This document shows positions 25,920-34,541 of a stretch of 64,000 nucleotides of DNA, piece by piece. The stretch comes from Clostridiales bacterium FE2011 (GTDB taxonomy: Bacteria > Bacillota > Clostridia > Christensenellales > Aristaeellaceae), in NCBI GenBank assembly GCA_017569305.1, contig CP069418.1, forward strand, positions 186,001-250,000, in the 5' to 3' direction. A program made the position numbers and the translations under genes. The stretch's first letter is position 1. Each line of letters opens with the position of its first letter. The notes under the pieces were generated by a model. The model did no database searches. It had not been told where the DNA came from and saw only the letters and a program-made list of their open reading frames with translations.

Positions 25920-27374
25920 TTATTTGGAGGCCAGGAACGCGTCCAGCTGACGGTTCATTTCGTCCACATAGTCGTTGATGCCGGCCGCTTCCAGTTCAGC
26001 GATCGCCGCCGGATAGTTCTCATCAAAGTCCACATAGCCGTACAAGATGGGAGCCAGCTTCTTCCAGGCTTCCAGGCAGGCGTTTTCAGTGACTTCAAAT
26101 CCGGTGTTGTTGAAAGCGAAGCCCATCATCGCGGAGATCTGGGCGTCATTGTCCCAGTTTCTGTACATTTCTTTGTACTCTTCGGTAACTTCGGGCGCGA
26201 ACACCTGGTAATTGGCGTTCCGGAACATCCACTCATAGAAGAATCCTTCGCCGGCCGCGGTCTCGCTGATCAGCTGCAGGCCGCCGTTCTCGTCCAGATC
26301 CCAGTCCTTGCCCTTCTCGCCGTACAGGCAGAAGAGGTAGTTGTCCTGGCTGCCCCACAGCCATGCGAGGAACTTCAGGGCGCCTTCCGGATTCTTTGCG
26401 GAATACGGGATGCACAGCACTTCACCGCCGGCAGCGTTGACGTAGCGGGGCTTTTCAGGAGCAAGCAGGTAGTTCTTCATCACGGCGTTCGGATCCACAG
26501 CCTTCACCTTGCCGCCGATTTCCAGTTCCTTGCCCAGGGAGCCTTCAACCCAAAGGTACAGGCCGGTCTGCACACGGCTGTCGCGCTCGTTGTACTTGAT
26601 GGCCACTTCGTCATGGTACAGGCCGTCCAGGAACATTTCACGGTTGAACTGCGCCACCTTTTTGAAAGCGTCAGTATGGGCGTAGCTGTAAGCCTTGTGG
26701 CTTTCTTCACCGAAGACCACCAGGTCCTGGAACAGCCAGGTGTACTGTTCGTCCGCAAAGTTACGGGTCAGGGGCTTGAAGATGATATCTCCGGGGCCCA
26801 TGTAGCCGGGCAGCTGGTCCTGCACGCGCTGGGCATATTCACGCAGGTCTTCAGCGTCCTTCACTTCGGTCATGCCAACCTGCTCCAGCAGATCCTGCCG
26901 CAGGCAGACAAACTGGAACATAGCGGAAGAGGGAGCGTAAGCGGACGGAATACCGTACTGGATGCCGTTGACTTTACCGCCGTTCATCTGGGTTTCCGGC
27001 AGGACGTCCTTCATGTAGTCCGGCCAGACCTTGGCGATCAGCTCGTCCAGGGGCTGGGCTTCCTTGTTGTTCACCATGGTGGGCAGGTCCGGCAGGCCGT
27101 CCCAGTACAGGTCGATGGTCTCATTGGCAGCCAGCATAACCTTCTTCTGGTCCCAGTAAGCGTCCCAGCTCAGGAACCGGAAGTTAACCTTCATGTTCAG
27201 CTCTTCCTTCACCTTTTCGGCAAAAGCGCCGTTGATGAAGTTGGAGAAAGCGTCAGTTTCTTCACCGGGATAGAGGATCGTGATTTCCTCCAGCTCGTCT
27301 GCCTGCGCCATCAGCGGCACAGCCAGGGTCAGCACCATCATCAGTGCCAGTACAACAGCCAACAGTTTCTTCAT
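25920..27374 (-). CDS. Extracellular sugar-binding protein, LipO/DUF3502-like
   Basis: A 484-residue binding protein with signal peptide MKKLLAVVLALMMVLTLAVP, cut near MAQA-DE, again without a lipobox cysteine. The mature protein (ITILYPGEETDAFSNFINGA, WDAYWDQKKVMLAANETIDL, PYSAKNPEGALKFLAWLWG) has the layout of the long binding proteins that pair with LplB/LplC permeases for complex oligosaccharides; a C-terminal DUF3502-like part covers the last ~150 residues. AGAAGGAGG precedes the ATG. It is the fifth gene of the Gfo/Idh operon; a stable AT-rich hairpin sits in its leader and a hairpin follows its stop. Confidence 0.9.
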   Translation of the reverse strand: MKKLLAVVLALMMVLTLAVPLMAQADELEEITILYPGEETDAFSNFINGAFAEKVKEELNMKVNFRFLSWDAYWDQKKVMLAANETIDLYWDGLPDLPTMVNNKEAQPLDELIAKVWPDYMKDVLPETQMNGGKVNGIQYGIPSAYAPSSAMFQFVCLRQDLLEQVGMTEVKDAEDLREYAQRVQDQLPGYMGPGDIIFKPLTRNFADEQYTWLFQDLVVFGEESHKAYSYAHTDAFKKVAQFNREMFLDGLYHDEVAIKYNERDSRVQTGLYLWVEGSLGKELEIGGKVKAVDPNAVMKNYLLAPEKPRYVNAAGGEVLCIPYSAKNPEGALKFLAWLWGSQDNYLFCLYGEKGKDWDLDENGGLQLISETAAGEGFFYEWMFRNANYQVFAPEVTEEYKEMYRNWDNDAQISAMMGFAFNNTGFEVTENACLEAWKKLAPILYGYVDFDENYPAAIAELEAAGINDYVDEMNRQLDAFLASK

Positions 27375-27395
27375 TTGTGTGTCCTCCTTCTATTT

Positions 27396-27422
27396 TTCAT
27401 AATATGCTTAACGCATTATGAA
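27396..27422 (-). other. mRNA hairpin immediately upstream of the binding-protein gene
   Basis: Arms TTCATAATATGC (27396-27407) and GCATTATGAA (27413-27422) around TTAAC, ending 21 bases before the start codon. No T-run follows. It could protect the binding-protein part of a processed operon transcript. Confidence 0.4.
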
Positions 27423-27463
27423 CCTTATTCAGGATCTTCACCCTTGTATCAGGTGATGATTCA

Positions 27464-28393
27464 TCATTCCTTGACGGCACCCATCATGATGCCCTTGACG
27501 AAGTAGCGCTGGATAAAGGGATACAGGAAGATGATCGGTCCGATGGTGATGATCGTCACAGCCATCTTGACTGTCTCCGCCGGCAGCCGGATGTTGGCTG
27601 CCGCGCCGGAAGGCACCCGTCCGCTGGAAACCGCGTTCACATTGGACATGATGGAATACAGGTAATACTGCAGCGGGAACAGATCCCGGTCGTCAATGAA
27701 CATCAGGGCGTGCCACCAGTCGTTCCAGTAGCACAGCGCATACATCAGGCCCACCGTCAGCAGTGCGGTGACGCTCAGCGGCAGGGCGATCCGGAAGAAG
27801 ATCGTCATATGGCCGGCCCCGTCTATCTTGGCTGCGTCATACAGGCTCTGGCTGATGGCCTTGAAATAGGTCCGCATCAGGAACATGTACCAGACGCTGA
27901 ACAGTGAGGGCAGGATCAGCGCCAGGATGTTGTTCCGCAGTCCGTACCAGTTCACGCATACCACGTACCAGGGAATCAGGCCCGCGGAGAATATGCTGGT
28001 AAAGTTGCAGATGAAGGCAATCACATTCCGGTATTTCAGTTCCCTCAGGCTGATTGCGTAGGAAATCATGCAGGTAACCAGCATCGATCCGAGGGTGCCG
28101 ACAACGGTCACAAAGATCGTTACCAGGTAGGATTTCAGGATTCGCGCGCCGCTGTGGGCAAAAATGTAGGTGTAGGTATCCAGCGTCCATCTGCTGGGGA
28201 TCAGCCGGTATCCGTCCTTGTTGATAACATCTTCCGGCGTCAGGCTGACCGTCACTGTCAGCAGCAGCGGATAGAGGCACATCAGGCCGAACAGTCCGAC
28301 AATCGTATAGGCCAGGATCCTTGCCCATCTGTCCGCACCGCTGCGATGTATATGCCTGGAGTGGTGCTTTTCATGATGTACCGCAATACTCAT
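27464..28393 (-). CDS. Carbohydrate ABC transporter permease, LplC/YtcP-like
   Basis: A 309-residue six-helix permease. The EAA loop SLYDAAKIDGAGHMTIFFRI (about residues 185-204) is followed by ALPLSVTALLTVGLMYALCY, and the end PFIQRYFVKGIMMGAVKE is typical of the LplC/YtcP group. The N-terminal ~35 residues are hydrophilic and His-rich (HHEKHHSRHIHRS). It overlaps the LplB gene by one base. It works with the LplB-like permease and the LipO-like binding protein; the ATPase is not encoded here. Confidence 0.92.
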   Translation of the reverse strand: MSIAVHHEKHHSRHIHRSGADRWARILAYTIVGLFGLMCLYPLLLTVTVSLTPEDVINKDGYRLIPSRWTLDTYTYIFAHSGARILKSYLVTIFVTVVGTLGSMLVTCMISYAISLRELKYRNVIAFICNFTSIFSAGLIPWYVVCVNWYGLRNNILALILPSLFSVWYMFLMRTYFKAISQSLYDAAKIDGAGHMTIFFRIALPLSVTALLTVGLMYALCYWNDWWHALMFIDDRDLFPLQYYLYSIMSNVNAVSSGRVPSGAAANIRLPAETVKMAVTIITIGPIIFLYPFIQRYFVKGIMMGAVKE

Positions 28394-29376
28394 CAGAACA
28401 GTCCCTCCCCGTCATTGATCTTCTTTGCCGCGCTGTTGGCAAGGAGAATCAGGATCAGGCCCATGACGCTCTGGCACAAACCAATCGCCGTACTGAAGCC
28501 GAAGCCCATCGTTTTCATGGAGGTGTAGACGTAGGTATCAATAACCGATACCGCGTCCAACAGGGTGCCGTTCTGTCCCACCAGGCCCCAGATCATGCCC
28601 ATATCGCCGTAGAAAATCCGGCCGATACTCATCAGTGTCAGGATAACCACCTGGGGTTTCAGCATCGGGATCGTCAGGTACCGGATCTGCTGGAACCGGC
28701 TGGCCCCGTCGATGGTGGCTGCCTCGTACAGGCTGCCGTCAAACCCGGCCATCGCTGCCATATAAATGATGGAGTTGTAGCCGGCCCACTTCCACACGTC
28801 CAGGAAAATGACAATTGCTTTCCAGTATTTCGGTTCAGCGTACCAGCGGATCGGCTGGGATCCAAAGGCCATCAGCAGTCGGTTGGCCACGCCGTTTGCA
28901 CCGGTCAGGATCAGTTCTCCCGTCTTCCGGTCAATCCGGAAATTAGCTGTCATAAAGCCGTACAGGATGGCGCCCACAACGACCCAGCTCAGGAAGTAAG
29001 GGAAGAACATTGCGCTCTGGCTGACCTTTTTAAAGGGTCCGTTCTTCACTTCGTTCATCGCGATGGCGATGGTGATCGGTACGATCGTGCCGAAGATCAG
29101 GCCCCAGAAGTTGATAATCAGCGTATTCTTCACCGCGTTCCAGAAATAGGGGTTCCCTTTCAGGAAATAGGTGAAATTCTGAAAGCCCACAAAGGGAGAT
29201 CCGTATATGCCGTCAACAACGTTGTATTTGGTGAAAGCCATATACATACCGCCCATGGGCAGGTAGGCAAAGGCGAGAAGAAGCAGCAGCGCGGGGACGC
29301 ACATCAGGTACAGTGTCCGGTTATGTTTCATTTCCCACCGGAAACCGCGGGTCATCGGCGTAACGGTTCTCTGCAT
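28393..29376 (-). CDS. Carbohydrate ABC transporter permease, LplB-like
   Basis: A 327-residue permease: TLYLMCVPALLLLLAFAYLP is the first helix, then MGGMYMAFTKYNVVDGIYGS as seen in LplB proteins, and the EAA loop SLYEAATIDGASRFQQIRYL (about residues 217-236) with TIPMLKPQVV. GAAAGGAGG precedes the ATG. It sits 34 bases after the GNAT-like gene and is translationally coupled to the LplC partner. Confidence 0.92.
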   Translation of the reverse strand: MQRTVTPMTRGFRWEMKHNRTLYLMCVPALLLLLAFAYLPMGGMYMAFTKYNVVDGIYGSPFVGFQNFTYFLKGNPYFWNAVKNTLIINFWGLIFGTIVPITIAIAMNEVKNGPFKKVSQSAMFFPYFLSWVVVGAILYGFMTANFRIDRKTGELILTGANGVANRLLMAFGSQPIRWYAEPKYWKAIVIFLDVWKWAGYNSIIYMAAMAGFDGSLYEAATIDGASRFQQIRYLTIPMLKPQVVILTLMSIGRIFYGDMGMIWGLVGQNGTLLDAVSVIDTYVYTSMKTMGFGFSTAIGLCQSVMGLILILLANSAAKKINDGEGLF

Positions 29377-29410
29377 GACTCTCTCCTCCTTTCAGCTGTT
29401 TTTCATCGTT

Positions 29411-30640
29411 TCAGGTTTCATAGGGATCTTCGCCGATCCGGGAAACCTCTTCCCGCAGCAGGAACATTCCCGTGGTATGGAACCGGTCTCCCCTGTCCCA
29501 CACGGCAAACATGCCGCGTTCCAGGCTGTTCCGGGGCGTCAGCTTCCGGTGGTCCGCATGCTCGTCTCCGAGCACTTCCAGCCTGATCATCCGGTCTCCT
29601 TCTTCTACCGGGTAACAGTAGAACTGCTTTTGCACCCGTACAATGTTCCGGTCAGGTTTCACAATTTCCCGCAGTCCCGGATCATACAGCCAGGATTCAC
29701 TCCAGAATCCGATATAGTTGTATTCGGGATAATACCTGTCGTAGAAGGCCAATGCCTGCTCACAGCTGCTGCGCACCCGCTCCGGCGTATAGCCTTCTCC
29801 GCCCGGGATATGCAGTGCCAGCAGGAAATCGTCGTCTCCCAGGGCTTTCCGCCAGATCTTTTTATCCAGCATCACGATCTCCGGAGAAATCCTTCCCTCC
29901 GGCAGGACCCGGTTGCCCCATACGGCGTCTTCCGTCTCCATAAACTCGGTGATAAACGCTTCCGGATCCCGTACGCCGTTCACGCCGTCGATCTGGCCGT
30001 CCCTCCGCACCCGGACACCCGCGTGCCACAGGGCCACAACCTCTCCGGTCTCCCGGTTCCTCCAGGCCTCCGGGGATCCTCCCCAGCGATATGGAATGAA
30101 GTAGAACCGGTCCAGGAAGAAAATCTGGCAGCAGTAAAAGTTCATATCCCAGGGATAATCGTCAAAATTGATGTCCCCGGTCTCCACATATTTCTTCAGC
30201 TGCTTCCGCGTCATCCGTTCCGGAATATCCTCGTCGTATTTCTCCGGGATTCCGCGGGCCCGCAGGGCTTTCCGGCCTTCCAGCACACACAGCTGGGTGT
30301 ACAGGAATGCGTAGGCTTCCCTCGCGAATCCGGTCAGGCAGTCCGGCAGGGGCTGATAAAACTCCACCGCGTGGCACCGGACCAGGCCGCGAACGGCATC
30401 CTTCGCCATGATGTGGGCCAGCTCCACCAGTTCCGGCACGGCGTTGGCTGCGTCCAGTGCGTCCAGCAGTGCCTGCTGTTTGGCTTCCGGCACCTGGTTT
30501 GTGTTCAGTACCTCGAGAAGTGTTTCCCGGGGCAGCAGCTCCTTCGCGTCCGTCTCCAGATCCCCGATGTGTTCTTCCATTGCTTCAGGAATCAGGTCGC
30601 CCGTAACCTTCAGCAGTTCGTTCAGTCTCTCTCTTGTCAT
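29411..30640 (-). CDS. GNAT-like two-domain acyltransferase-family protein, function unknown
   Basis: A 409-residue soluble protein with no signal peptide. The N-terminal ~110 residues are helical (LNELLKVTGDLIPEAMEEHI). The C-terminal half contains LALHIPGGEGYTPERVRSSC and YNYIGFWSESWLYDPGLREI, which look like the acyltransferase N-terminal / GNAT-like C-terminal pair found in Clostridia and Bacilli. I recall this family only in general terms, so the assignment is tentative. Its ATG overlaps the Gfo/Idh stop codon (ATGA), so the two are translated together. Context suggests action on an imported or stored sugar derivative (inference). Confidence 0.55.
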   Translation of the reverse strand: MTRERLNELLKVTGDLIPEAMEEHIGDLETDAKELLPRETLLEVLNTNQVPEAKQQALLDALDAANAVPELVELAHIMAKDAVRGLVRCHAVEFYQPLPDCLTGFAREAYAFLYTQLCVLEGRKALRARGIPEKYDEDIPERMTRKQLKKYVETGDINFDDYPWDMNFYCCQIFFLDRFYFIPYRWGGSPEAWRNRETGEVVALWHAGVRVRRDGQIDGVNGVRDPEAFITEFMETEDAVWGNRVLPEGRISPEIVMLDKKIWRKALGDDDFLLALHIPGGEGYTPERVRSSCEQALAFYDRYYPEYNYIGFWSESWLYDPGLREIVKPDRNIVRVQKQFYCYPVEEGDRMIRLEVLGDEHADHRKLTPRNSLERGMFAVWDRGDRFHTTGMFLLREEVSRIGEDPYET

Positions 30641-31899
30641 GCCTGCGGTTTCCTTTCATGCTTCCGCCGGAAATCTGCAATACTGATCACATTCCCCGTC
30701 AGCCGGGCTTCTTCCGCCGCGCAGGCCATCATATGGCTTTCGACCGATTCGTGAATATCCGTGGAGGATTCGCTCAGTTTGCCTTCCAGCATGGACAGGA
30801 AGTCTTCCACAATACCGCTGTCTCCGCCGCTGTGTCCGCTGGTGCTTTCTTCCGGACGAATAATCTCGGTTTCAGCCTCTTCCTTCCAGTTGCTTGCGAA
30901 ATGCGTGATTTCAATCACGTTGTCTGCTTCGCTGGCCCGGATCTCACCGTTTTCACCCATGATCTTGATCGTCCGGGTCATCCTGTTGGTAAATCCGCTC
31001 AGGTTGAAAGTCGCGGTCACTCCGTTTGTGAAACGGAGGATGGACACCTGGTGGTCACATACATTGTTGTCGCAATGGTATACGCAGCGGCCGTACGGAC
31101 CTGTCCTGATCGCCTCCCGGAGTCCTTCCTCGCTCTGGTTCTCTGTCAGCACGGTGGCCGGCCAGTCTCCTGCGATCGGCAGGTAGCAGCGGTAAGCGCT
31201 GAACCGGCAGCTGTCTTTCAGCGAGCATTCCGCGCAGCGTTCCGCCGCGTTCTCCGGTGCGTTCTCCGCCTTGAAATAGGTCAGGTCACCGAAGGAGGAA
31301 ATACTTTCGCATTTGCTTCCCGTCAGCCATACCATCAGGTCCATGTCATGGCAGGATTTCTGCATCACCAGAGGGCTGGCCAGGTCGCTCCGTCTCCAGT
31401 TGCCCCGTACAAAGCTGTGGGCAATGTGGAAGTTGCCGATGTTCTCGTTATGCTGGATCGTGATCACCCGGCCGATCTTTCCGTCTGTCACGGCTTTTTT
31501 CAGTGCCCGGAAAAAAGGGCTGTACCGCAGCACATGGCATACAGTCACATGCCGGCCGGTTCTCACTGCGCATTCTTCAATAGCGAGCGTTTCTTCCGGA
31601 TCCGGTGAAATGGGCTTTTCCAGGAGCAGATGGTATCCTTTTTCCATCGCCGGAATAGCTTCCCGGTAATGATCCCGGTCCATTGTCGCGATGATGGCCG
31701 CGTCACCGAGTTTCGGCAGCGCCAGCAGATCCTTTCCGTTGAGGAAACGTCGTTCCGCCGGAATGCCGAACAGATCGCCCGCAATCTGGCGCTTCACTTC
31801 ATCCGTTTCCGCGACAGCGGCAATCTCATGACCCATTTCCAGGGCATATTTAGCGTAAATCATTCCACGCTGCCCTGCACCGATTAATACAAACTTCAT
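30637..31899 (-). CDS. Gfo/Idh/MocA family NAD(P)-dependent oxidoreductase
   Basis: About 420 residues. An N-terminal Rossmann fold (MKFVLIGAGQRGMIYAKYAL) is followed by the family motif LLLEKPISPDPEE (about residues 93-105) and a C-terminal substrate domain. A cysteine cluster CAECSLKDSCRFSAYRC at about 226-242 occurs in a subset of this family and may bind metal. Members oxidise or epimerise sugars, inositols or amino sugars. The ATG at 31899 is chosen over an upstream in-frame ATG at 31926 because GGGAG lies 7 bases before it. First gene of the leftward importer operon, behind an operator-bearing promoter. Confidence 0.88.
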   Translation of the reverse strand: MKFVLIGAGQRGMIYAKYALEMGHEIAAVAETDEVKRQIAGDLFGIPAERRFLNGKDLLALPKLGDAAIIATMDRDHYREAIPAMEKGYHLLLEKPISPDPEETLAIEECAVRTGRHVTVCHVLRYSPFFRALKKAVTDGKIGRVITIQHNENIGNFHIAHSFVRGNWRRSDLASPLVMQKSCHDMDLMVWLTGSKCESISSFGDLTYFKAENAPENAAERCAECSLKDSCRFSAYRCYLPIAGDWPATVLTENQSEEGLREAIRTGPYGRCVYHCDNNVCDHQVSILRFTNGVTATFNLSGFTNRMTRTIKIMGENGEIRASEADNVIEITHFASNWKEEAETEIIRPEESTSGHSGGDSGIVEDFLSMLEGKLSESSTDIHESVESHMMACAAEEARLTGNVISIADFRRKHERKPQA

Positions 31900-31929
31900 A
31901 TCCGGTCTCCCTGATGAAACTTTCATTTT

Positions 31930-31942
31930 TGTTTACTAAACA
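31930..31942. promoter_or_regulatory. Operator-like palindrome, Gfo/Idh side
   Basis: A perfect 13-base palindrome, TGTTTACTAAACA, overlapping the predicted -10 of the leftward promoter. Its symmetry and position fit binding by the divergent LacI protein. Confidence 0.5.
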
Positions 31943-31968
31943 TTATCATATGTTTCAATGACTGTCAA
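31940..31968 (-). promoter_or_regulatory. Predicted promoter of the Gfo/Idh-Lpl-NahK operon
   Basis: Minus strand TTGACA (31963-31968) with -10 TAATGT at 17 bases (31940-31945) or GATAAT at 15 bases (31942-31947). The operator-like palindrome covers the -10. Confidence 0.6.
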
Positions 31969-32031
31969 CAGGGAATTTTGGTTGGCATGGGCCGTTTCTT
32001 CATTATTTTTAGTCAATGTAACATATATTTT

Positions 32032-32076
32032 TTGTTTCATAAACAACTTGACACACCGCCTTTCTTCCTATATCAT
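32032..32076 (+). promoter_or_regulatory. Predicted lacI promoter with operator-like inverted repeat
   Basis: TTGACA (32048-32053), 17-base spacer, TATCAT (32071-32076). Immediately upstream TTGTTT-CAT-AAACAA (32032-32046) forms an inverted repeat whose half site resembles the one at 31930-31942, suggesting both promoters answer to the same repressor. Confidence 0.6.
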
Positions 32077-32183
32077 ATTGCCAGACTCCGGCGGATACAC
32101 AGCGTTTGATCATACGAAACACCGGATCATCTGTTCCGTTCCCATATTGTATTTTGCCCTGCCGGCAGAAAGGACGAAGCTTC

Positions 32184-33194
32184 ATGGCGAATATCCGTGA
32201 CGTGGCCCGCCTGGCCAATGTTTCCCCCGCTACTGTCTCCCGTATTCTGAATGACAATCAGATTTACAAGACGACGGATGAAACACGCGAGAGAGTGCTG
32301 CGCGCTGTGACTGAGCTTGGTTACCAGGCTCCCGTGAAAAAGCGCCCCCGGCCGGATCAGTCTGATACCTCCGGTTTTTCTGTCGGTGTGCTCCTGGCCA
32401 CCACCAAAGGTAAATACAGTGATCCCTACTATCTCGCCATTCTCAGCGGCATAGAGGATGAACTTTCCCGCCTTGGCGGCACCGTTTCCGTCATCCAGAC
32501 AGAGCAGGAGCTTGAGGATCAGGCCATCCTGAATCGCCTGCTGGGTGCCGGCCTTTCCGGCCTCATCATGATGCGTCCCCTGTCTGAGCCGCTGTTTGAA
32601 CAGCTCCATTCCCTCATTCCGCATATTGTCGGAATTGATACCGGGCATATGCCCATTGATAACGTGGAATATGATCACCTGCGGGTCAGCAAAATGGCTG
32701 TGGAATACCTTTACAGCAAAGGGCACCGGTCCATCGGCTATATCGGCGGCAGTGTCGGAGACGCCCCGTTGAAGCGTTCCCGCCGTTACCGCAGCTACCT
32801 GGAAACCATGGCGGATCTCGGTCTGGAGGTCAGGCCCGAATGGGTGCTGAACTGCGACTGGGATGACCGAAAGTGCATTTCCCTGGTTGAGAAGACTTAC
32901 CATGAACACGGCCTGCCCACCGCTTTCTATGCAGCCAGTGACCTGATGGCCATGGCCGCCCTGCGTGCCCTGTATCAGCTGGGGATCCGTGTTCCGGATC
33001 AGGTTGCGGTCATCGGCATGAGCAATATTGAGATGAGTCAGTATGCCAACCCACCGCTGACCACCATCGACGTCCCGGCTGTCGAAATGGGTATCACCGC
33101 CGCCCGGATCATCGCCAGCCGTGTCCGGGGAGACACCACGCTGCCCAAGCGTGTTCTGCTCCCCTCCCGCCTCATTGAGCGGGATTCCGTATGA
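32184..33194 (+). CDS. LacI family transcriptional regulator
   Basis: A 336-residue repressor. The N-terminal helix-turn-helix IRDVARLANVSPATVSRILN (residues 4-23) and hinge are followed by a periplasmic-binding-protein-like sensor domain (SVGVLLATTKGKYSDPYYLA to PSRLIERDSV). The frame extends upstream to 32106; the ATG at 32184 is used because it gives the standard LacI start MANIRDVARLA and has GAAAGGA 9 bases upstream. It is divergent from the Gfo/Idh importer operon and probably represses it until a sugar ligand binds (inference from arrangement and operators). Confidence 0.92.
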   Translation: MANIRDVARLANVSPATVSRILNDNQIYKTTDETRERVLRAVTELGYQAPVKKRPRPDQSDTSGFSVGVLLATTKGKYSDPYYLAILSGIEDELSRLGGTVSVIQTEQELEDQAILNRLLGAGLSGLIMMRPLSEPLFEQLHSLIPHIVGIDTGHMPIDNVEYDHLRVSKMAVEYLYSKGHRSIGYIGGSVGDAPLKRSRRYRSYLETMADLGLEVRPEWVLNCDWDDRKCISLVEKTYHEHGLPTAFYAASDLMAMAALRALYQLGIRVPDQVAVIGMSNIEMSQYANPPLTTIDVPAVEMGITAARIIASRVRGDTTLPKRVLLPSRLIERDSV

Positions 33195-33220
33195 CATCCC
33201 CTTTTCTCCCCCATAAACGC

Positions 33221-33254
33221 AGAGCCGGCAGCGCTGCCGGCTCTGTCTTTTTTT
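33221..33254 (+). terminator. Intrinsic terminator of the LacI gene
   Basis: Twelve-base arms AGAGCCGGCAGC / GCTGCCGGCTCT (33221-33232, 33233-33244), then GTC and seven Ts. Confidence 0.85.
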
Positions 33255-33338
33255 CCTTAAATTTATACTTCTGCGCTTTTTCAGATATAGTTAGAACTTC
33301 GTAATACTTTCTTTATGTTTGTATTGCATAATATGTAC

Positions 33339-33363
33339 ATGATCCAATACATAATTGAATCAT
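33339..33363. promoter_or_regulatory. Inverted repeat upstream of phnD
   Basis: Arms ATGATCCAAT (33339-33348) and ATTGAATCAT (33354-33363) with one mismatch and a 5-base centre, 22 bases before the phnD start. It lies where a promoter would be (TTGCAT at 33324-33329 is a possible -35). It may be an operator; the regulator is not evident. Confidence 0.4.
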
Positions 33364-33385
33364 ATATTAAGGAGGATGGTATACC

Positions 33386-34432
33386 ATGAAAAAACTCACC
33401 GCCCTGCTTCTGGCAATTGTTCTGCTTCTCGGCTGCGTTAGCGCCCTGGCTGACAATGTCAAAATGGACAAGCTGACCCTCGAATTTGTTCCCTCCAAGG
33501 ACGCTGACGTGATTATCACCGGCACCAAGAACCTGCCCGACCTGCTCAAGGCTGAAATGGCCAACCAGGGCTATGATATCGGCGAAGTGGAAATCACCGT
33601 CGGTACCAACTACAACGCCACCGGTGAAGCCATGGGCGCCGGTTCCATCGATATCGGCTGGCTGCCCGCCGGCACCTACGTCCTCTACAGCGATGAAACA
33701 GACGTCATCCTGACCTCCACCCGCGCCGGTCTGTCCAACGACAGTGAAAATCCTGCCGACTGGAACGGCGACGCCAACAAGACCACCGGTGACTCCAGCA
33801 ATCAGGTCGGTTTCTACCGCGCCCTGATCTATGCCACTCCCTCTGCCTACGGCAAGGAACTGGCCGCCAAAGTCAACGCCGGTGAAGCCCTGACCTGGGA
33901 TGACCTGAACAAAGCCAACTGGGCTGTCGGCAACAACTCCTCCTCTGCCGGATATATCTATCCCACCATGTGGCTGATGGATCACTATGACGGCAAAAAG
34001 CTCACCGATCTGGAGCATGTTTCCTTCGGCATTCAGTATGGCGACCAGTTCGCGCAGGCTGCTGCCGAGCAGGTGGACATCATCGTGTGCTACGCCGACG
34101 GCCGCCGCGACTATGAAGCCGCCTGGATGCTGCCCCTGGGCGAGACCGATCCCACCGGCAAGGCCGGCATGGGCCGTACCGACACCATCTGGAATGAGCT
34201 GAACGTTATCGGCGTCACCCCCGGTATCTACAATGACACCGTGGCCGTTACCAAGGCGAAGCCCGAGATCTACAATCCCGAGTTCATCGCGGCCATCCAG
34301 GACGCCCTGATCAACATTATCAATACTGAAGAAGGCAAGGCCATCTTCTCCGTGTACAGCCACGAAGGTTACAAGAAGGCTGTTGACAGCGATTACGACG
34401 CCACCCGTAAGGCACAGGAAGTCGTGAAGTAA
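33386..34432 (+). CDS. phnD: Phosphonate-type ABC transporter substrate-binding protein (PhnD family)
   Basis: A 348-residue binding protein. The signal peptide includes [12 protein letters not shown], so Cys16 in a plausible lipobox may be lipidated, unlike the other binding proteins of this window. The mature part shows the PhnD pattern: [36 protein letters not shown] and [16 protein letters not shown]. PhnD proteins bind phosphonates, phosphite or other phosphate-like ligands. AAGGAGG precedes the ATG. It heads an operon with its own ATPase and two permeases, then two nucleotidase-type phosphatases; no C-P lyase gene is nearby, so a phosphate ester or nucleotide ligand should be considered. 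Confidence 0.88.
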   Translation: MKKLTALLLAIVLLLGCVSALADNVKMDKLTLEFVPSKDADVIITGTKNLPDLLKAEMANQGYDIGEVEITVGTNYNATGEAMGAGSIDIGWLPAGTYVLYSDETDVILTSTRAGLSNDSENPADWNGDANKTTGDSSNQVGFYRALIYATPSAYGKELAAKVNAGEALTWDDLNKANWAVGNNSSSAGYIYPTMWLMDHYDGKKLTDLEHVSFGIQYGDQFAQAAAEQVDIIVCYADGRRDYEAAWMLPLGETDPTGKAGMGRTDTIWNELNVIGVTPGIYNDTVAVTKAKPEIYNPEFIAAIQDALINIINTEEGKAIFSVYSHEGYKKAVDSDYDATRKAQEVVK

Positions 34433-34444
34433 GATCGCTCACCG

Positions 34445-34490
34445 TCCGGGCTGCTGCGTGCGTTCACGCCGCGCGGCAGCCCGGATTTTT
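34445..34490 (+). terminator. Attenuating hairpin between phnD and phnC
   Basis: Outer stem TCCGGGCTGC / GCAGCCCGGA (34445-34454, 34476-34485) with a possible inner stem GCGTG/CACGC, followed by TTTTT. It would give more phnD transcript than transporter transcript. Confidence 0.7.
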
Positions 34491-34541
34491 CAGGTTTATG
34501 GATTAATTACAGGCGGCACAGCCGCAGAAGAAGGAATCTCC

